Source: Siphonodentalium dalli (lineage: Eukaryota; Mollusca; Scaphopoda; Gadilida; Siphonodentaliidae). From it: 64,000 nucleotides of DNA. The position numbers and the translations under genes were made by a program. This document shows positions 53,840 through 64,000 of this stretch, one piece after another (position 1 is the first letter of the stretch; each line of letters opens with the position of its first letter). A model generated the notes under the pieces. That model saw only the letters and a program-made list of their open reading frames with translations. It did not search any database and was not told the DNA's origin. The stretch lies in contig CP136062.1 in assembly GCA_032622095.1 (NCBI GenBank), positions 141,006,351-141,070,350 of the forward strand, in the 5' to 3' direction.

Positions 53840-56509
53840 ATGCAAAACTTCAACCAAAACTCGAAACATTGGAAGGGGCTATTTTGGCCGTGTCCCTGCA
53901 TGCGCCTGCTGTTCACCCAGCAAATTTAGCCCATTTAACCGAGAATGACAAAGCACTATATGACACACTAAGCAAAGTATGCAAAAATAAGAAAAATACA
54001 CATATTCTCATCACCGGCGATTTTAACTACCCGACAGTAAACTGGAAATACAGCTACGGATAAAGGGGGTAAAGACTTTATAGAAGCAATAAATGAAACC
54101 TGTTTGAACACATAACAGATGCAACGCGTATCAGACTTGGACAAAAGGCAAACACCCTTGATCTAGTCTTCACAAATGAGGAAAATATGAACAGCGACAT
54201 GAAGATAAGAAGCCCCCTTGGAAAAAGTGACCACTGCACCATCACATTCAACTGTAAGTGCTATATAGAGAGCAAAACAACAGTACGGAAGAAAAAATAT
54301 GAATCAGGGAACTACCAAAAGATGAGGGAAGATTTGAATCTGAACTGGAGGGAAATTATGGCAGATTGCATGGAGGACATAAACACGCAGTGGAAAAGAT
54401 TCTGCCTTATAATAGAGGATATAGTTGACAAGAATGTACCAGACATGACTAAACCTGGAAGAATTAAAAATCGGATGCCACTGGATAAGAAGACACAAGA
54501 GGTCGTGCATAAAAACACAGGGCATGGACTAGATATATGGAGAACAGGACACAGGAGAACTACAACATCTATGCAAAATTCAGGAATCAGGCCAGAAGAC
54601 TAACCAGACAGAGACAGAAGTACCATGAGAAAGACATGATAGCCGAGAAATCCAAGAAAAATCCAAATAAATTTTGGGAGTACGAACAAAAACAAAGACA
54701 GGAATTGCCAACCTAAAGAAACTAGATGGAACTATCACCGCCAATGACAAAGAGAAATCATAAGTACTTGCAGAATTCTTCTCCAGCGTTTTCACAAGAG
54801 AACCACATGGGGAAATACCTGAGTTAGAACCCAGGAAAAACAAACATCTTTTTGAAGACCTGGAGATAACAGAGGAACATACCAGGGTTAAACTGTCGAT
54901 GCTAAATATCAATAAATCACAGGGACCAGATAACATACACCCACGAATACTAAAAGAATTAGCAGAGGAATTGAGCAAGCCATTAACAATCATCTTTAAT
55001 AACAGCCTGAGATTGGGAAAACTCCCTGACGATTGGAAAACAGCGAACATATCAGCGATATACAAGAAAGGAGAAAAGTCCCTACCGAACAACTACAGAC
55101 CAGTGAGTCTAACATGTGTCACTTGCAAGGTATTGGAGACTATGATACGAGACAAAATCATGGATCACATGAACAGTAACAAGCTCTACAGCAAAAGTCA
55201 ATATGGATTCATATCAGTACTACAACTACTTAAAACACTAGACAAAGTCCATGGATGAAGGTCTATCAACACACGTTGTATACATGGATTTCATGAAGGC
55301 ATTTGACACGGTTCCCCACCAAAGACTGATGAAAAGGCCATGAGCTACGGCATAAATGGAAACATGCTGGAGTGGATACGAGATTTTCTCAAGGACAGAA
55401 AACAGCGAGTAGTATAGTGAATGGCGAAGTCTCTAAAAGCCACGACGTACTAAGCGGTAGACCCCAAGGAATAATCATTAGGCCTATCACGTTCGTCATT
55501 TACATAAATCATTTACCAACAACAGTGAAGTCTCAAGTAATGATGTTTGCTGACGACACCAAAATATTCAACGAAATAAAAGAACCAAGTGACTTTATAG
55601 CCCTACAAAGTGATCTGGACGATTTACAGATATGGTCAGACAAGTGGCTGCTACGTTTCCACACAGAAAAGAGTGTAACAATGAATGTTGGTAAACCGAG
55701 ATACAATCCATAATATAAAATGACAAACAACCAGGGGGATATTTGCCAACTAAAGATCGTGGAAGAAGAGAAAGAATTGGAGTAATCACAGACAATATGC
55801 TCACATTTGAAAACCATATCAATGAAAAGACAAAGAAAGGACAATCAGTAATGGGTGCCATCAGAAGATCTTTTACACACTTAGATGAGAATACACTTGT
55901 GAAGCTATATACAGGATTGGTCCGACCACATTTGGAATACGCATAGCCAGCATGGAAACCCCACCTACAAATACACATCATGGACGATTAGAAGGATTCC
56001 AGAGAAGGGCAACGAAATTAGCACCAGGGCTAAAAGACCTAGACTATGACAAAAGATTGGAGCGACTCAAAATTCCCACACTCCAATACAGAAGACATAG
56101 AGGTGACATGATAGAGTGTTATAAAATCTTTAACAAATATGACCAGGAAGTTGCAGACATACTAACAAGAAATACTGACAAAATAACTAGAGGACACAAT
56201 TACAAATTATATCTAGAGGGATCAAATTACAACACAAGAAAATATTCATTCAGCCAGAGAATAGTAACATGGAACAACCTACCAGAAAAAGTTGTATATT
56301 CAGAAAAAATGAATCAATTCAAGAACAACCTGGATCACCATTGGGACAAACAAGAGGTGAAGTACAACTTTAAGGCTGAATTGGAAACAAATCGGACAAT
56401 CTCTCAAACATGCAACAAGTCCCTATCAGATAATTCTCTAGTTGACGTGTCATGTACAAGTATAAATGAGGTGGATATAGTGGCAACCACAGGAGCCAGC
56501 GTCCACTAA
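53840..56509 (+). pseudogene. Decayed non-LTR retrotransposon (CR1/L2/jockey-like LINE) ORF2
   Basis: Fragments in order on the + strand form one apurinic endonuclease plus reverse transcriptase ORF, broken by stops and frameshifts. Endonuclease parts: ILITGDFNYP near 54003-54032, LDLVFTNEEN near 54158-54187 and the catalytic GKSDHC near 54220-54237. Reverse transcriptase parts: INKSQGPDNIHPRILKEL from 54908, NNYRPVSLTC near 55090, MDFMKAFDTVPHQ near 55284-55322, an altered PQG motif near 55462, and FADD at 55546-55557. A typical C-terminal 'PHLEYA' follows with an in-frame TAG at 55944-55946, then FQRRATK and LQYRRHRGDMIE. Endonuclease start and ORF1 are missing (5' truncation near a poly-C run at 53824-53840). 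A deletion removes the GFRKG-type segment near 55210. It is inactive. It ends at a TAA at 56507-56509, directly before a hairpin. Confidence 0.9.
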
Positions 56510-56510
56510 T

Positions 56511-56655
56511 ATACAATTATCGCATTGTTTCGAGGTTGACAGGAGGAATTGTCAACCCGGGGAAGTCAATATTCACCAAGGCCGTAGGCCGAGGTGAATA
56601 TTGATTTCCAAGGGCTGACAATTCCTCGTGTCCACCAAGAAACAATGCGATAACT
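56511..56655. repeat. Hairpin element, 145 nt, directly after the LINE
   Basis: Arms AATTATCGCATTGTTTC...GAGGAATTGTCA...CAATATTCACC and their near complement, loop AAGGCCGTAGGCCG. Similar 'ggtgaatattg' hairpins are, to my recollection, widespread in marine invertebrate genomes. Confidence 0.8.
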
Positions 56656-56918
56656 GTTTTATTATATGAAACACCATTTGATTGGACAAGACGTTGTGAC
56701 GTTGAACGTCGCTGGGAAAACCTGATCTATTTCCAGGTCTGATAATAAGTTATGTTCACCTCTGAAGTATCTGACGTCACTCAGAACTGTTATTAACCTG
56801 TTGTTTCATTAATGAGGTGAACATCGTTAGATATCACATTGTTTTCTTTACGTTTTAACATAGGAATTGGGGAAAGAAACTTATGGTCATATAACAAAAG
56901 CATAAGTAACGCTGAATG

Positions 56919-57227
56919 GGGTCACTCTCACCCAAAAATGTGCTGAAGGGTACACAGGGTTTGAAATGTGCTGAAGGGTACACAGGGTTTGTGATCGGCA
57001 CGAACACCATTACTTAAATTGTGTTTATGAAAGTCTGGCACCCATTAGCAGTTTGTTTTCAGTACATTTTAATATTCATTGGAACGTAAACAATTATTCT
57101 CTAACAGAAATCATGGCAGATACGAAGACTGAATGTCTTTTAGAACGAAATTTCAAACCCTGTGTACCCTTCGGCACATTTTGAAAATCCTGTGTACCCT
57201 TCAGCACTTTTTTTGGTGAGAGTGACC
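56919..57227. mobile_element. 309-bp inverted-repeat element
   Basis: Arms GGTCACTCTCACC...GTGCTGAAGGGTACACAGGG (the last part twice) and the complement ending GGTGAGAGTGACC. Interior includes 'taacagaaatcatggcagat', which also occurs at about 59140. Target duplication not clear. Confidence 0.65.
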
Positions 57228-57473
57228 GCTCAACATAAGTAACCATAAGTAAGTAAGTAATGTCATCAGACCACGGTGGGTCGATGAAGGATTCCTCTTT
57301 CAATTATAACCACAAACGCCCCTTTATTCTATCCATAGCATAATATGATTACGTCAGCACGAATGGACAACCCGCGACACATATTATATATAAACCGATA
57401 AATTAATGTACATGTGTTTCATGGTAGTGCTATGATATTGGATGATATATAACATGTGCATACTGTGTACTAG

Positions 57474-58830
57474 TCAAAGTCTTCTCGTACTAAAGCCGGC
57501 TAAGATATTGGGATGGAGGTGCCGGTCTTTAGTCCGAGTTCGTCCCGTATAGTCTCTTATGACACGACTTAAGCGTTATTGACCCGCTCAAATAAAACCA
57601 CAATTATATGAAATAAAATATCACAATTGCGACAATAAACGGATATTTTCAACAGAAGACATGCTATTTGATCTGAAACCCACATCAGTTGTGAATTGAA
57701 AGCGGTAATTTAATGCGAAAAGAGACATTTATCGCAATGTTTACAATTTGTTTAAAGTATGCGAACTCAGTTGACCTCGCGAACTGTGTTCGGCATTTTC
57801 CGTTGAAAATATTCCGTAGATTTTGGACTAACAACGCAAATTACGATGAATTCTCCATTGTAATCGTAATTATGTGTGTCAATAAATAAAAAATAAATAG
57901 ATTAATTAAACATTGGAGATATAAATGTAATACATTAAATAAATTACGGGAATTATAACCCTCTCAAAGTTTAAAACAGTGTAAACACAACGAGCATTAG
58001 AATAAATAATATGCCTTATATGGTGCTACATTTCACCCACATTTGGTGGACTTCCGCGAAATTAAGATATATACTAAGCGAACAGGGCAATATATTGCTC
58101 TTGTTATGCACACAAAAAATCAAATAAAATTTGTATACATTTTGAACCTTAAGTTTGAAAAGTCCCACTGAAACGGAAGAACTATATTTCGAAACTGTGT
58201 GATTCGGTTCTCCGATTATTTTATCAACACACAAATCAAAATGCACATCACACGCATGGCAAGTCAGACATAAGAGTTCTAATTTGCTCCAATTTTGACA
58301 AGTTGCTTGCGAAAATTGTCAACAAAACTACCGTTCTGATCCTCCATTATGTCATTAAGTTTTTAGTGCGGGAATTGTTCTCAAAGCACATAGGAAACTG
58401 GACTTTGGGGCGATCGGTTTTCGCCATTTTGTTCGGAAAACCCCGCGCTATATATAGAAACGGAAACTAGAATACCCAGCGGACAATGCCGGAATTCTTC
58501 GGAACCTGACTTCGGCTTTCAGTTAAGTAAACAAAATATAAAAACAGCGATGTTGGTGACAATCAACCGGAATATTCTATGCGTAATGTAACATGAAAGT
58601 TAGATTATTATACACCATTATGACCATAAGATGTCTCTCTTTCCGGTGTATATAGCATCATGTATTGATTTATTAGGTAAATCGAGTAAAATACAACACA
58701 GATTCCCGCCACAGATCGTGGGCGTAAGTCGTGTCATAAGAGACTATACGGGACGAACTCGGACTAAAGACCGGCACCTCCATCCCAATATCTTAGCCGG
58801 CTTTAGTACGAGAAGACTTGGACTAACTGT
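57474..58830. mobile_element. 1.36-kb element with inverted ends of about 100 bp
   Basis: 'aagtcttctcgtactaaagc...cggctaagatattggg' through 'gtctcttatgacacgactta' (57480-57578) is matched almost perfectly in reverse at 58724-58825. The interior is non-coding by eye. A TATA-like ctatatatag at 58449-58458 follows a GC-rich patch near 58380-58445. No transposase recognised. Confidence 0.75.
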
Positions 58831-58962
58831 GTACGTGCATGTGATAACAACAAACTGTTGTGCACCTTTTCAAGCAACCCATCCCTGATCTGACGGTGCC
58901 ATTTTGTCAACTTTTAACCATCATATAATTATATTCTTCACACCACGTGGATGACCTTGTAT

Positions 58963-59066
58963 AGATATTAGGTTTATTTCGCTCGTATGATTCGGCAAAT
59001 GGGGAACCTCGCTAAAGCTCGGCCCCCATTTGCTGAATCATACTCGCGAAAATAAACCTTATATCT
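58963..59066. repeat. Palindromic hairpin element, 104 nt
   Basis: Arms AGATATTAGGTTTATTTCGC...TTCGGCAAATGGGG and complement, loop around 'aacctcgctaaagctcgg'. Confidence 0.75.
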
Positions 59067-59919
59067 CGTCAAACTATATGGATATTCTATATATATATTT
59101 TCGTCAATATTGTTATCCAACCCCTCCGCCCTTAATTCTCCAACAGAAATCATGGCAGATACAGGGGGGGGGGTCGCGCACAAAAAATCCATATATAGGG
59201 CGGGGGTGGGTGGGTCATTTGGACCCGGAAAAAATGCGTAAATGACAAAAAATGCAAATTTTTTCCTCCACTTAAAATCAATGTTTTTGTGCTCATGTAA
59301 TCTGTTAATATCAACCATATGCCACACTAGGCTATTTAAAACATACTAACCAGAACTAACTACCATTTAGGGGTGTATGTATGCTGATGTATGTCAAAAT
59401 TAATGTACCAGATTTCGACGGATGAAAGATATATTATATATATATAAACAAATCATATAACAAACATTAAAACACAAGAACAAACATTTATAATATGCAT
59501 ATCCAAGATCGCCTTTCAATTGGATGTCAAAGTGTATGTTATAGCTATATATATACACATGTGTATCCCTTTAAGGGTTTGAACAAAATATAAAGCTGAG
59601 TTTATATTTATGAATTCTGTGATGAATTTTGCAATTACTTTTGACAAATTTGTTTACTGTTATAACATAATTATATGCTCAGACACGATCAGTCGACAAT
59701 GCTTGCATATAAGCATAATTATGAAATGATTACCATCTTCTGTTCTTAATCCACATAATGGATATTATTTGTTATCAAGATAAACTTGATGATACAAACA
59801 AAAATAACAATTCCACTATATTCCACTGGTTTAAAACTATAAAACAAAATAACTCATACAAAAAGTTCATACTATTTGGATAACAATATGAAAGCTTAGC
59901 CTTTTGTGATATTAATTGT
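59067..59919. other. Intergenic, nothing recognised
   Basis: Contains a short G-run (59163-59172) and ATATAT stretches. No gene. Confidence 0.4.
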
Positions 59920-59934
59920 ATGGAGGGTTATCAG

Positions 59935-60545
59935 GGTCACAATCCTAACTTCACATTTTAATTCTAACTTAACATTTTAATTCTTACTTAATATTTTAAT
60001 TCTAACTTAACATTTTAATTCTTATATTTTAATTCTAACTTAACATTTCAATTCTAACTTAACATTTTAATTCTTATATTTTAATTCTATTTACATCATA
60101 TTTACATTCTATTTACATTCTATTTACATTCTATTTACATTCTATTTACATTCTATTTACATTCTATTTACATTCTAGAAACATTCTAGAAAACATTCCA
60201 GAAACATTCTATTAACTCTAACTTAATATTTTAATTCTTACTTAATATTTTAATTCTAACTTAACATTTTAATTATTATATTTTAATTCTATTTACATCA
60301 TATTTACATTCTATTTACATTATATTTACATTCTATTTACATTCTATTTACATTCTATTTACATTCTATTTACATTCTATTTACATTCTAGAAACATTCT
60401 AGAAACATTCCAGAAACATTATATTAACTCTAACTTAATATTTTAATTCTTACTTAATATTTTAATTCTAACTTAACATTTTAATTCTTATATTTTAATT
60501 CTAACTTTACATTTTAATTCTTACTTTACATTTTAATGCTCATAT
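59935..60545. repeat. Satellite-like part of the left arm
   Basis: Alternating blocks of an approx. 20-bp 'ttctaacttaacattttaat' repeat and a 12-bp ATTCTATTTACA repeat. The composite (repeat, 12-mers, 'attctagaaacattctagaa', repeat) itself occurs twice, about 250 bp apart. Confidence 0.9.
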
Positions 60546-61129
60546 TTTAATTCTATAATTGTTGAAATTGAAATGAGCATAAAACGGATCTCAGAATTGA
60601 AAGGCAAAAATTAAAACAAACATAAAATGGATTCTAGAAGTTGTAATTGTGACCCTAATAACGCGCATGCACTTCTGTAACAATTATAACGAAAGGGGTC
60701 GCTGCGATCGGACGGCGTGACATGACAATCTGCGGGATGGGATGGAATATGGAATAGAACGACAATCTGCGGAACAGAACTTCAAATTGCGTGTAACGGT
60801 CGATATCTCGAGGAATACAACACATAGAGGGCTCCTTTTTGTGATTAACGAAAGGCCCACATTCGCCCTATCCACACATATTAACCCCGCCACTGACCGG
60901 ACACCAGAAGTTGTATTATTTGGTCGACAACTGACCTAACATGAAAGTTGTCGAAATCAAGGACGTGGAACAGCTGTAGAAATGCATTTTTACAGCGATA
61001 ACACTATGCCCACAAGCAGACTTGGTATTAAAATGAAGTTTATCATCTATTGCACAGCAAGAGACCGATTAACCCACCCATGTGAAGGTGCCATGAAACA
61101 CGAAAAACTGCGTTCGAGGGACGTTCTCA

Positions 61130-61800
61130 TATTATACGCCAGTCAAACACGGGTGAGGTTCTCATATGAGAACCTCCCCCGCGTATGACTGGTGGATAAT
61201 ATGAGCACATCCCTTGCGTATGACTGGCGGATAATATGAACCTCCACCGCGTATGACTGGCGGATAATATGTTCATATGAGAACCTCCCCCGCGTATGAC
61301 CGGCAGATAATATGAGAACCTCCACCGCGTTCATATTATTCACCGGTCATACGCGAGGGAGATTCCCATATGTGGGGGAGGTTCTCATATTATCCGCCGG
61401 TCATACACGGTGGAGGTTCATATTATCCGCCGGTCATACGCGAGGATCAGACCAGTCATACGCGGGGGAGGTTCTCATATGAGAACCTCACCCGTGTTTG
61501 ACTGGCGTATAATATTAGAACCTCCCTCGCATGAATAATATGAACCTCCACCGCATATGACCAGCGGATAATATGTTCATATGAGAACCTCCCCTGTATG
61601 ACCGGAGGATATTAGAACCTCCCCCGCAGATGACCGCGGATAATATGAGAACCTCCACCGACTATGACCGGCGGATAATATGTTCATATGAGAACCTCCC
61701 CTGCGTATGACCGGCAGATAATATGTTCATATGAGAACCTCCCCCGCGTATGACCGGCAGATAATATGAGAACCTCCACCGCGTATGACCGGCGGACACA
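61130..61800. repeat. Palindromic minisatellite in the core of the foldback element
   Basis: About sixteen units of roughly 40 bp: 'cgcgtatgaccggcggataa' then 'tatgagaacctccac/cccc'. Many units contain the perfect dyad GTTCTCATATGAGAAC (e.g. 61159-61174). Orientation switches near 61325 and again near 61480. Confidence 0.88.
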
Positions 61801-62479
61801 TAAGTTTTTAAGTCTATAAACACTATTTGATTTGAATATTCTTTCAAACAGTCTCACCGTTGACATGTTCGTGCGTTCAACCCAGTTAATCTATTTTGTA
61901 ACTTGGCTTGTAATCGCCGGACACCGGCTTCCGGCATCTGGGCTTTTAGTCACAACTGAAATAAAAAATAAGTGCGAATTATAACAAATGAAGAGCGCAA
62001 AGCCATTACAAAAATCACATTTGATACGTCTTCTGATACATGGTGTATATTCGTATTTTGTTGACGAAGTGCTGCTAAGAACAGGCTTAGTTGGAACGAT
62101 AAAACGGCTTCAGTCGGCCATTCTATTTTGTACGAGAAAAAGTAGCGCTCTTTCTTGGAGCGAATTTCTGCAACAATTTCACTGCGTGTTGGACCCATTT
62201 GGACAAAATTACATTCCCTTTGTCTACATTTTGATATACTATACGCTCCATTATATGGAATATATCAGCTAAAATCGATCCTGTTATTGTAACCATGCAT
62301 TGAGTCTATTTTTAGTTGTTTTCATCGGCGCGTGTTTGCGATTTCGCCATTACATTATTCGTACTAAAACAGCCATATTGTAGCTAAAAACGAATGCGCA
62401 GTATTCCACTGTGTCATTTGGTACCTAACACTTGTTGTTTGCTAGCGTATTCATCGAGAAATCTAAATTCTAAACATTG
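61801..62479. other. Single-copy centre of the foldback element
   Basis: About 680 bp not matched in the arms. A 94-codon + ORF (61988-62272) and an 82-codon - ORF (62198-61950) overlap; neither has recognisable motifs. It may be spacer or captured DNA. Confidence 0.4.
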
Positions 62480-63164
62480 ACGTCGAACGCAGTTTTTCGT
62501 GTTTCATGGCACCTTCTCATGGGTGGGTTAATCTGTCTCTTGCTGTGCAATAGATGATAAACTTCATTTTAATACCAAGTCTGCTTGTGGGCATAGTGTT
62601 ATGGCTGTAAAAATACATTTCTACAGCTGTTCTACGGCCTTGAGTTCGACAATTTTATGTTGGGTCAGTTGTCGATCGAATAATGCAACTTCTGCTGTCC
62701 GGTCAGTGGCGGGGTTAATATGTGCGAATGTGGGCCTTTCGTTAGACACCAAAAGTAGTCCTCTGCGTACTGTATTCCTCGAGATATCGGCCGTTCCACG
62801 CAATTTGAAATTCTGTTCCGCAGATTGTCATTCTATTCCATATTCCATCCCATCCCGCAGATTGTCATGTCCGGCCGTTCGATTGCAGCGACGCCTTTCG
62901 TTATAATTGTTACAGAAGTGCAGGCGTGTTATTAGTCTTGATTGACAGCCGTCTTGTTCTAAGTATGGTTGGAGTCAGGTGCGTCCTGGTTAGCGTGTTA
63001 TTAGGGTCACAACTACAACTTCTAGAATCCATTTTATGTTTTTTTAAATTTTTGCCTTTCAATTCTGAGATCCGTTTTATGCTCATTTCAATTCCAACTT
63101 TTTAAATATACTATTTTAATTCAAACATTACAACTTTTAGTAGATGATTTGTGTTTAGCTTCTT

Positions 63165-63650
63165 ATTTTATAGATCATTAAATTAAAATATTAAAATAAA
63201 AATGTTAAGTTAGAATTAAAATATTATGTTGGAGTTGAAATAATAAGTTAGAATTGAAATACTAAGTTGAAATTAAAATCTTAAGTTAGAATTAAAATGT
63301 TAAGTTAGAGTACAGAGAATGTAAATAGAATGTAAATAGAATGTAAATAGAATGTAAATAGAATGTAAATAGAATGTAAATAGAATGTAAATAGAATGTA
63401 AATATAAGAATTAAAATGTAAAGTTATAACTAAAATGTAAAGTTAGAATGTACATAGAATGTAAATAGAATGTAAATAGAATGTAAATATAAGAATTAAA
63501 ATGTAAAGTTAGAATTAAAATGTAAAGTTAGAAATAAAATATAAGAATTAAAATGTTAAGTTGGAATTAAAATGTTAAGTTAGAATTAAAATATAAGAAT
63601 TAAAATGTTAAGTTAGAATTAAAATGTGAAGTTATGATTGTGACCCTAAT
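63165..63650. repeat. Satellite-like part of the right arm
   Basis: Complementary versions of the left-arm repeats: TGTAAATAGAAT 12-mers at 63308-63405 and 63445-63490, and 'ttaaaatgttaagttagaa' units. Block order differs from the left arm, so the arms have changed copy number independently. Confidence 0.9.
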
Positions 63651-63660
63651 AACCCTCCAT

Positions 63661-64000
63661 ATAATTCAACCACAGTTATTATTCACAAGTCTAAGCAGTT
63701 ACGTACTGTACAGATACATGTAGTAAGTTAGTATATCTGGAGTTCCAGTTATTTGGCTTCCAATACATATGGTATTGTAATTATTAGTTGCTTGTTCATT
63801 ATTGGTTGCTTTGATATTCAATTTAGGATATAGCAGGATAGAGCAATGTAACTATAAAAGTAGCTTTTGGTATTAAATTCTCAACTTATTCCACATGCAA
63901 CATAAAGCTAGAATATAAACATGACTAATATGAACTTTGTTCTTGAAACTAATTATAAATCATACTATTAAACCTGGATCAAACTGCACAGGTAATCTAT
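63661..64000. other. Intergenic, nothing recognised
   Basis: AT-rich, no supported feature up to the window edge. Confidence 0.4.

Larger units (their letters stand above)
59920..63660. mobile_element. 3.74-kb foldback element with arms of about 1.2 kb
   Basis: Left end ATGGAGGGTTATCAGGGTCA and right end complement of ATGGAGGGTTATTAGGGTCA. Both arms then carry AT-rich satellite-like repeats ('attctaacttaacattttaa' and ATTCTATTTACA). Next inward is a matching non-repetitive block (about 60540-61115 against 62480-63105), and the centre is a palindromic minisatellite (61130-61800) plus 660 bp of single-copy sequence. TAATT occurs just outside both ends (59913-59917, 63662-63666) and might be the target duplication. 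No transposase is recognised. Confidence 0.8.

Noticed and set aside
61130-61800. CRISPR-like array of about 40-bp repeats
   Set aside because: Units are contiguous with no unique spacers, change orientation, and lie inside a eukaryotic foldback element.

Overview
This window is animal nuclear DNA: AT-rich, gene-poor, with spliced genes and dense repeats. Only about 1.9 kb of the 64 kb is confidently host coding sequence. It forms two intact, convergently oriented genes. The first is a TRMT10C (MRPP1) orthologue on the + strand, with coding exons between 6543 and 18791. The second is a PSMA7 (proteasome subunit alpha type-7) orthologue on the - strand, with six exons from 53434 down to 33286. 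Both could be read through exact GT/AG junctions into full-length proteins of 374 and 248 residues. The repeat style (many small foldback elements and long non-coding dispersed repeats) suggests a marine invertebrate, most likely a lophotrochozoan such as a mollusc. That assignment is inference.

Layout. 1-6.5 kb: dispersed repeats and small DNA transposons (PIF/Harbinger-like, hAT-like, TTAA-type). 6.5-18.8 kb: TRMT10C; its 8.4-kb intron holds a 5-kb inverted-repeat-bounded unit, a hAT-type MITE with another element nested inside it, and hairpin elements. 18.8-33.2 kb: intergenic, with a 3'-UTR tandem repeat split by a MITE, several dispersed repeat families, a field of CTTAAG-centred palindromes (27.6-29.5 kb), and a minisatellite whose orientation flips in the middle (29.8-31.3 kb). 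33.2-53.4 kb: PSMA7; its introns hold a TTAA-type MITE almost touching a splice donor, a rearranged second copy of the palindrome field carrying three later insertions (one a 1.3-kb LTR element without genes), a hAT MITE and a TTAA foldback element. 53.8-56.5 kb: a decayed non-LTR retrotransposon just upstream of PSMA7. 56.5-63.7 kb: a run of foldback structures, ending in a 3.7-kb element with arms of about 1.2 kb built of satellite-like repeats.

The two genes belong to different processes: mitochondrial tRNA 5' processing and m1R9 methylation, and the 20S proteasome alpha ring. Nothing here suggests a shared function. The most interesting content is structural. Several insertions can be checked against an empty-site copy within the same window. 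The palindrome field shows paired changes on both sides of its dyads. The large foldback element at 59.9-63.7 kb, with a palindromic minisatellite in its core, does not match a transposon class I can name.
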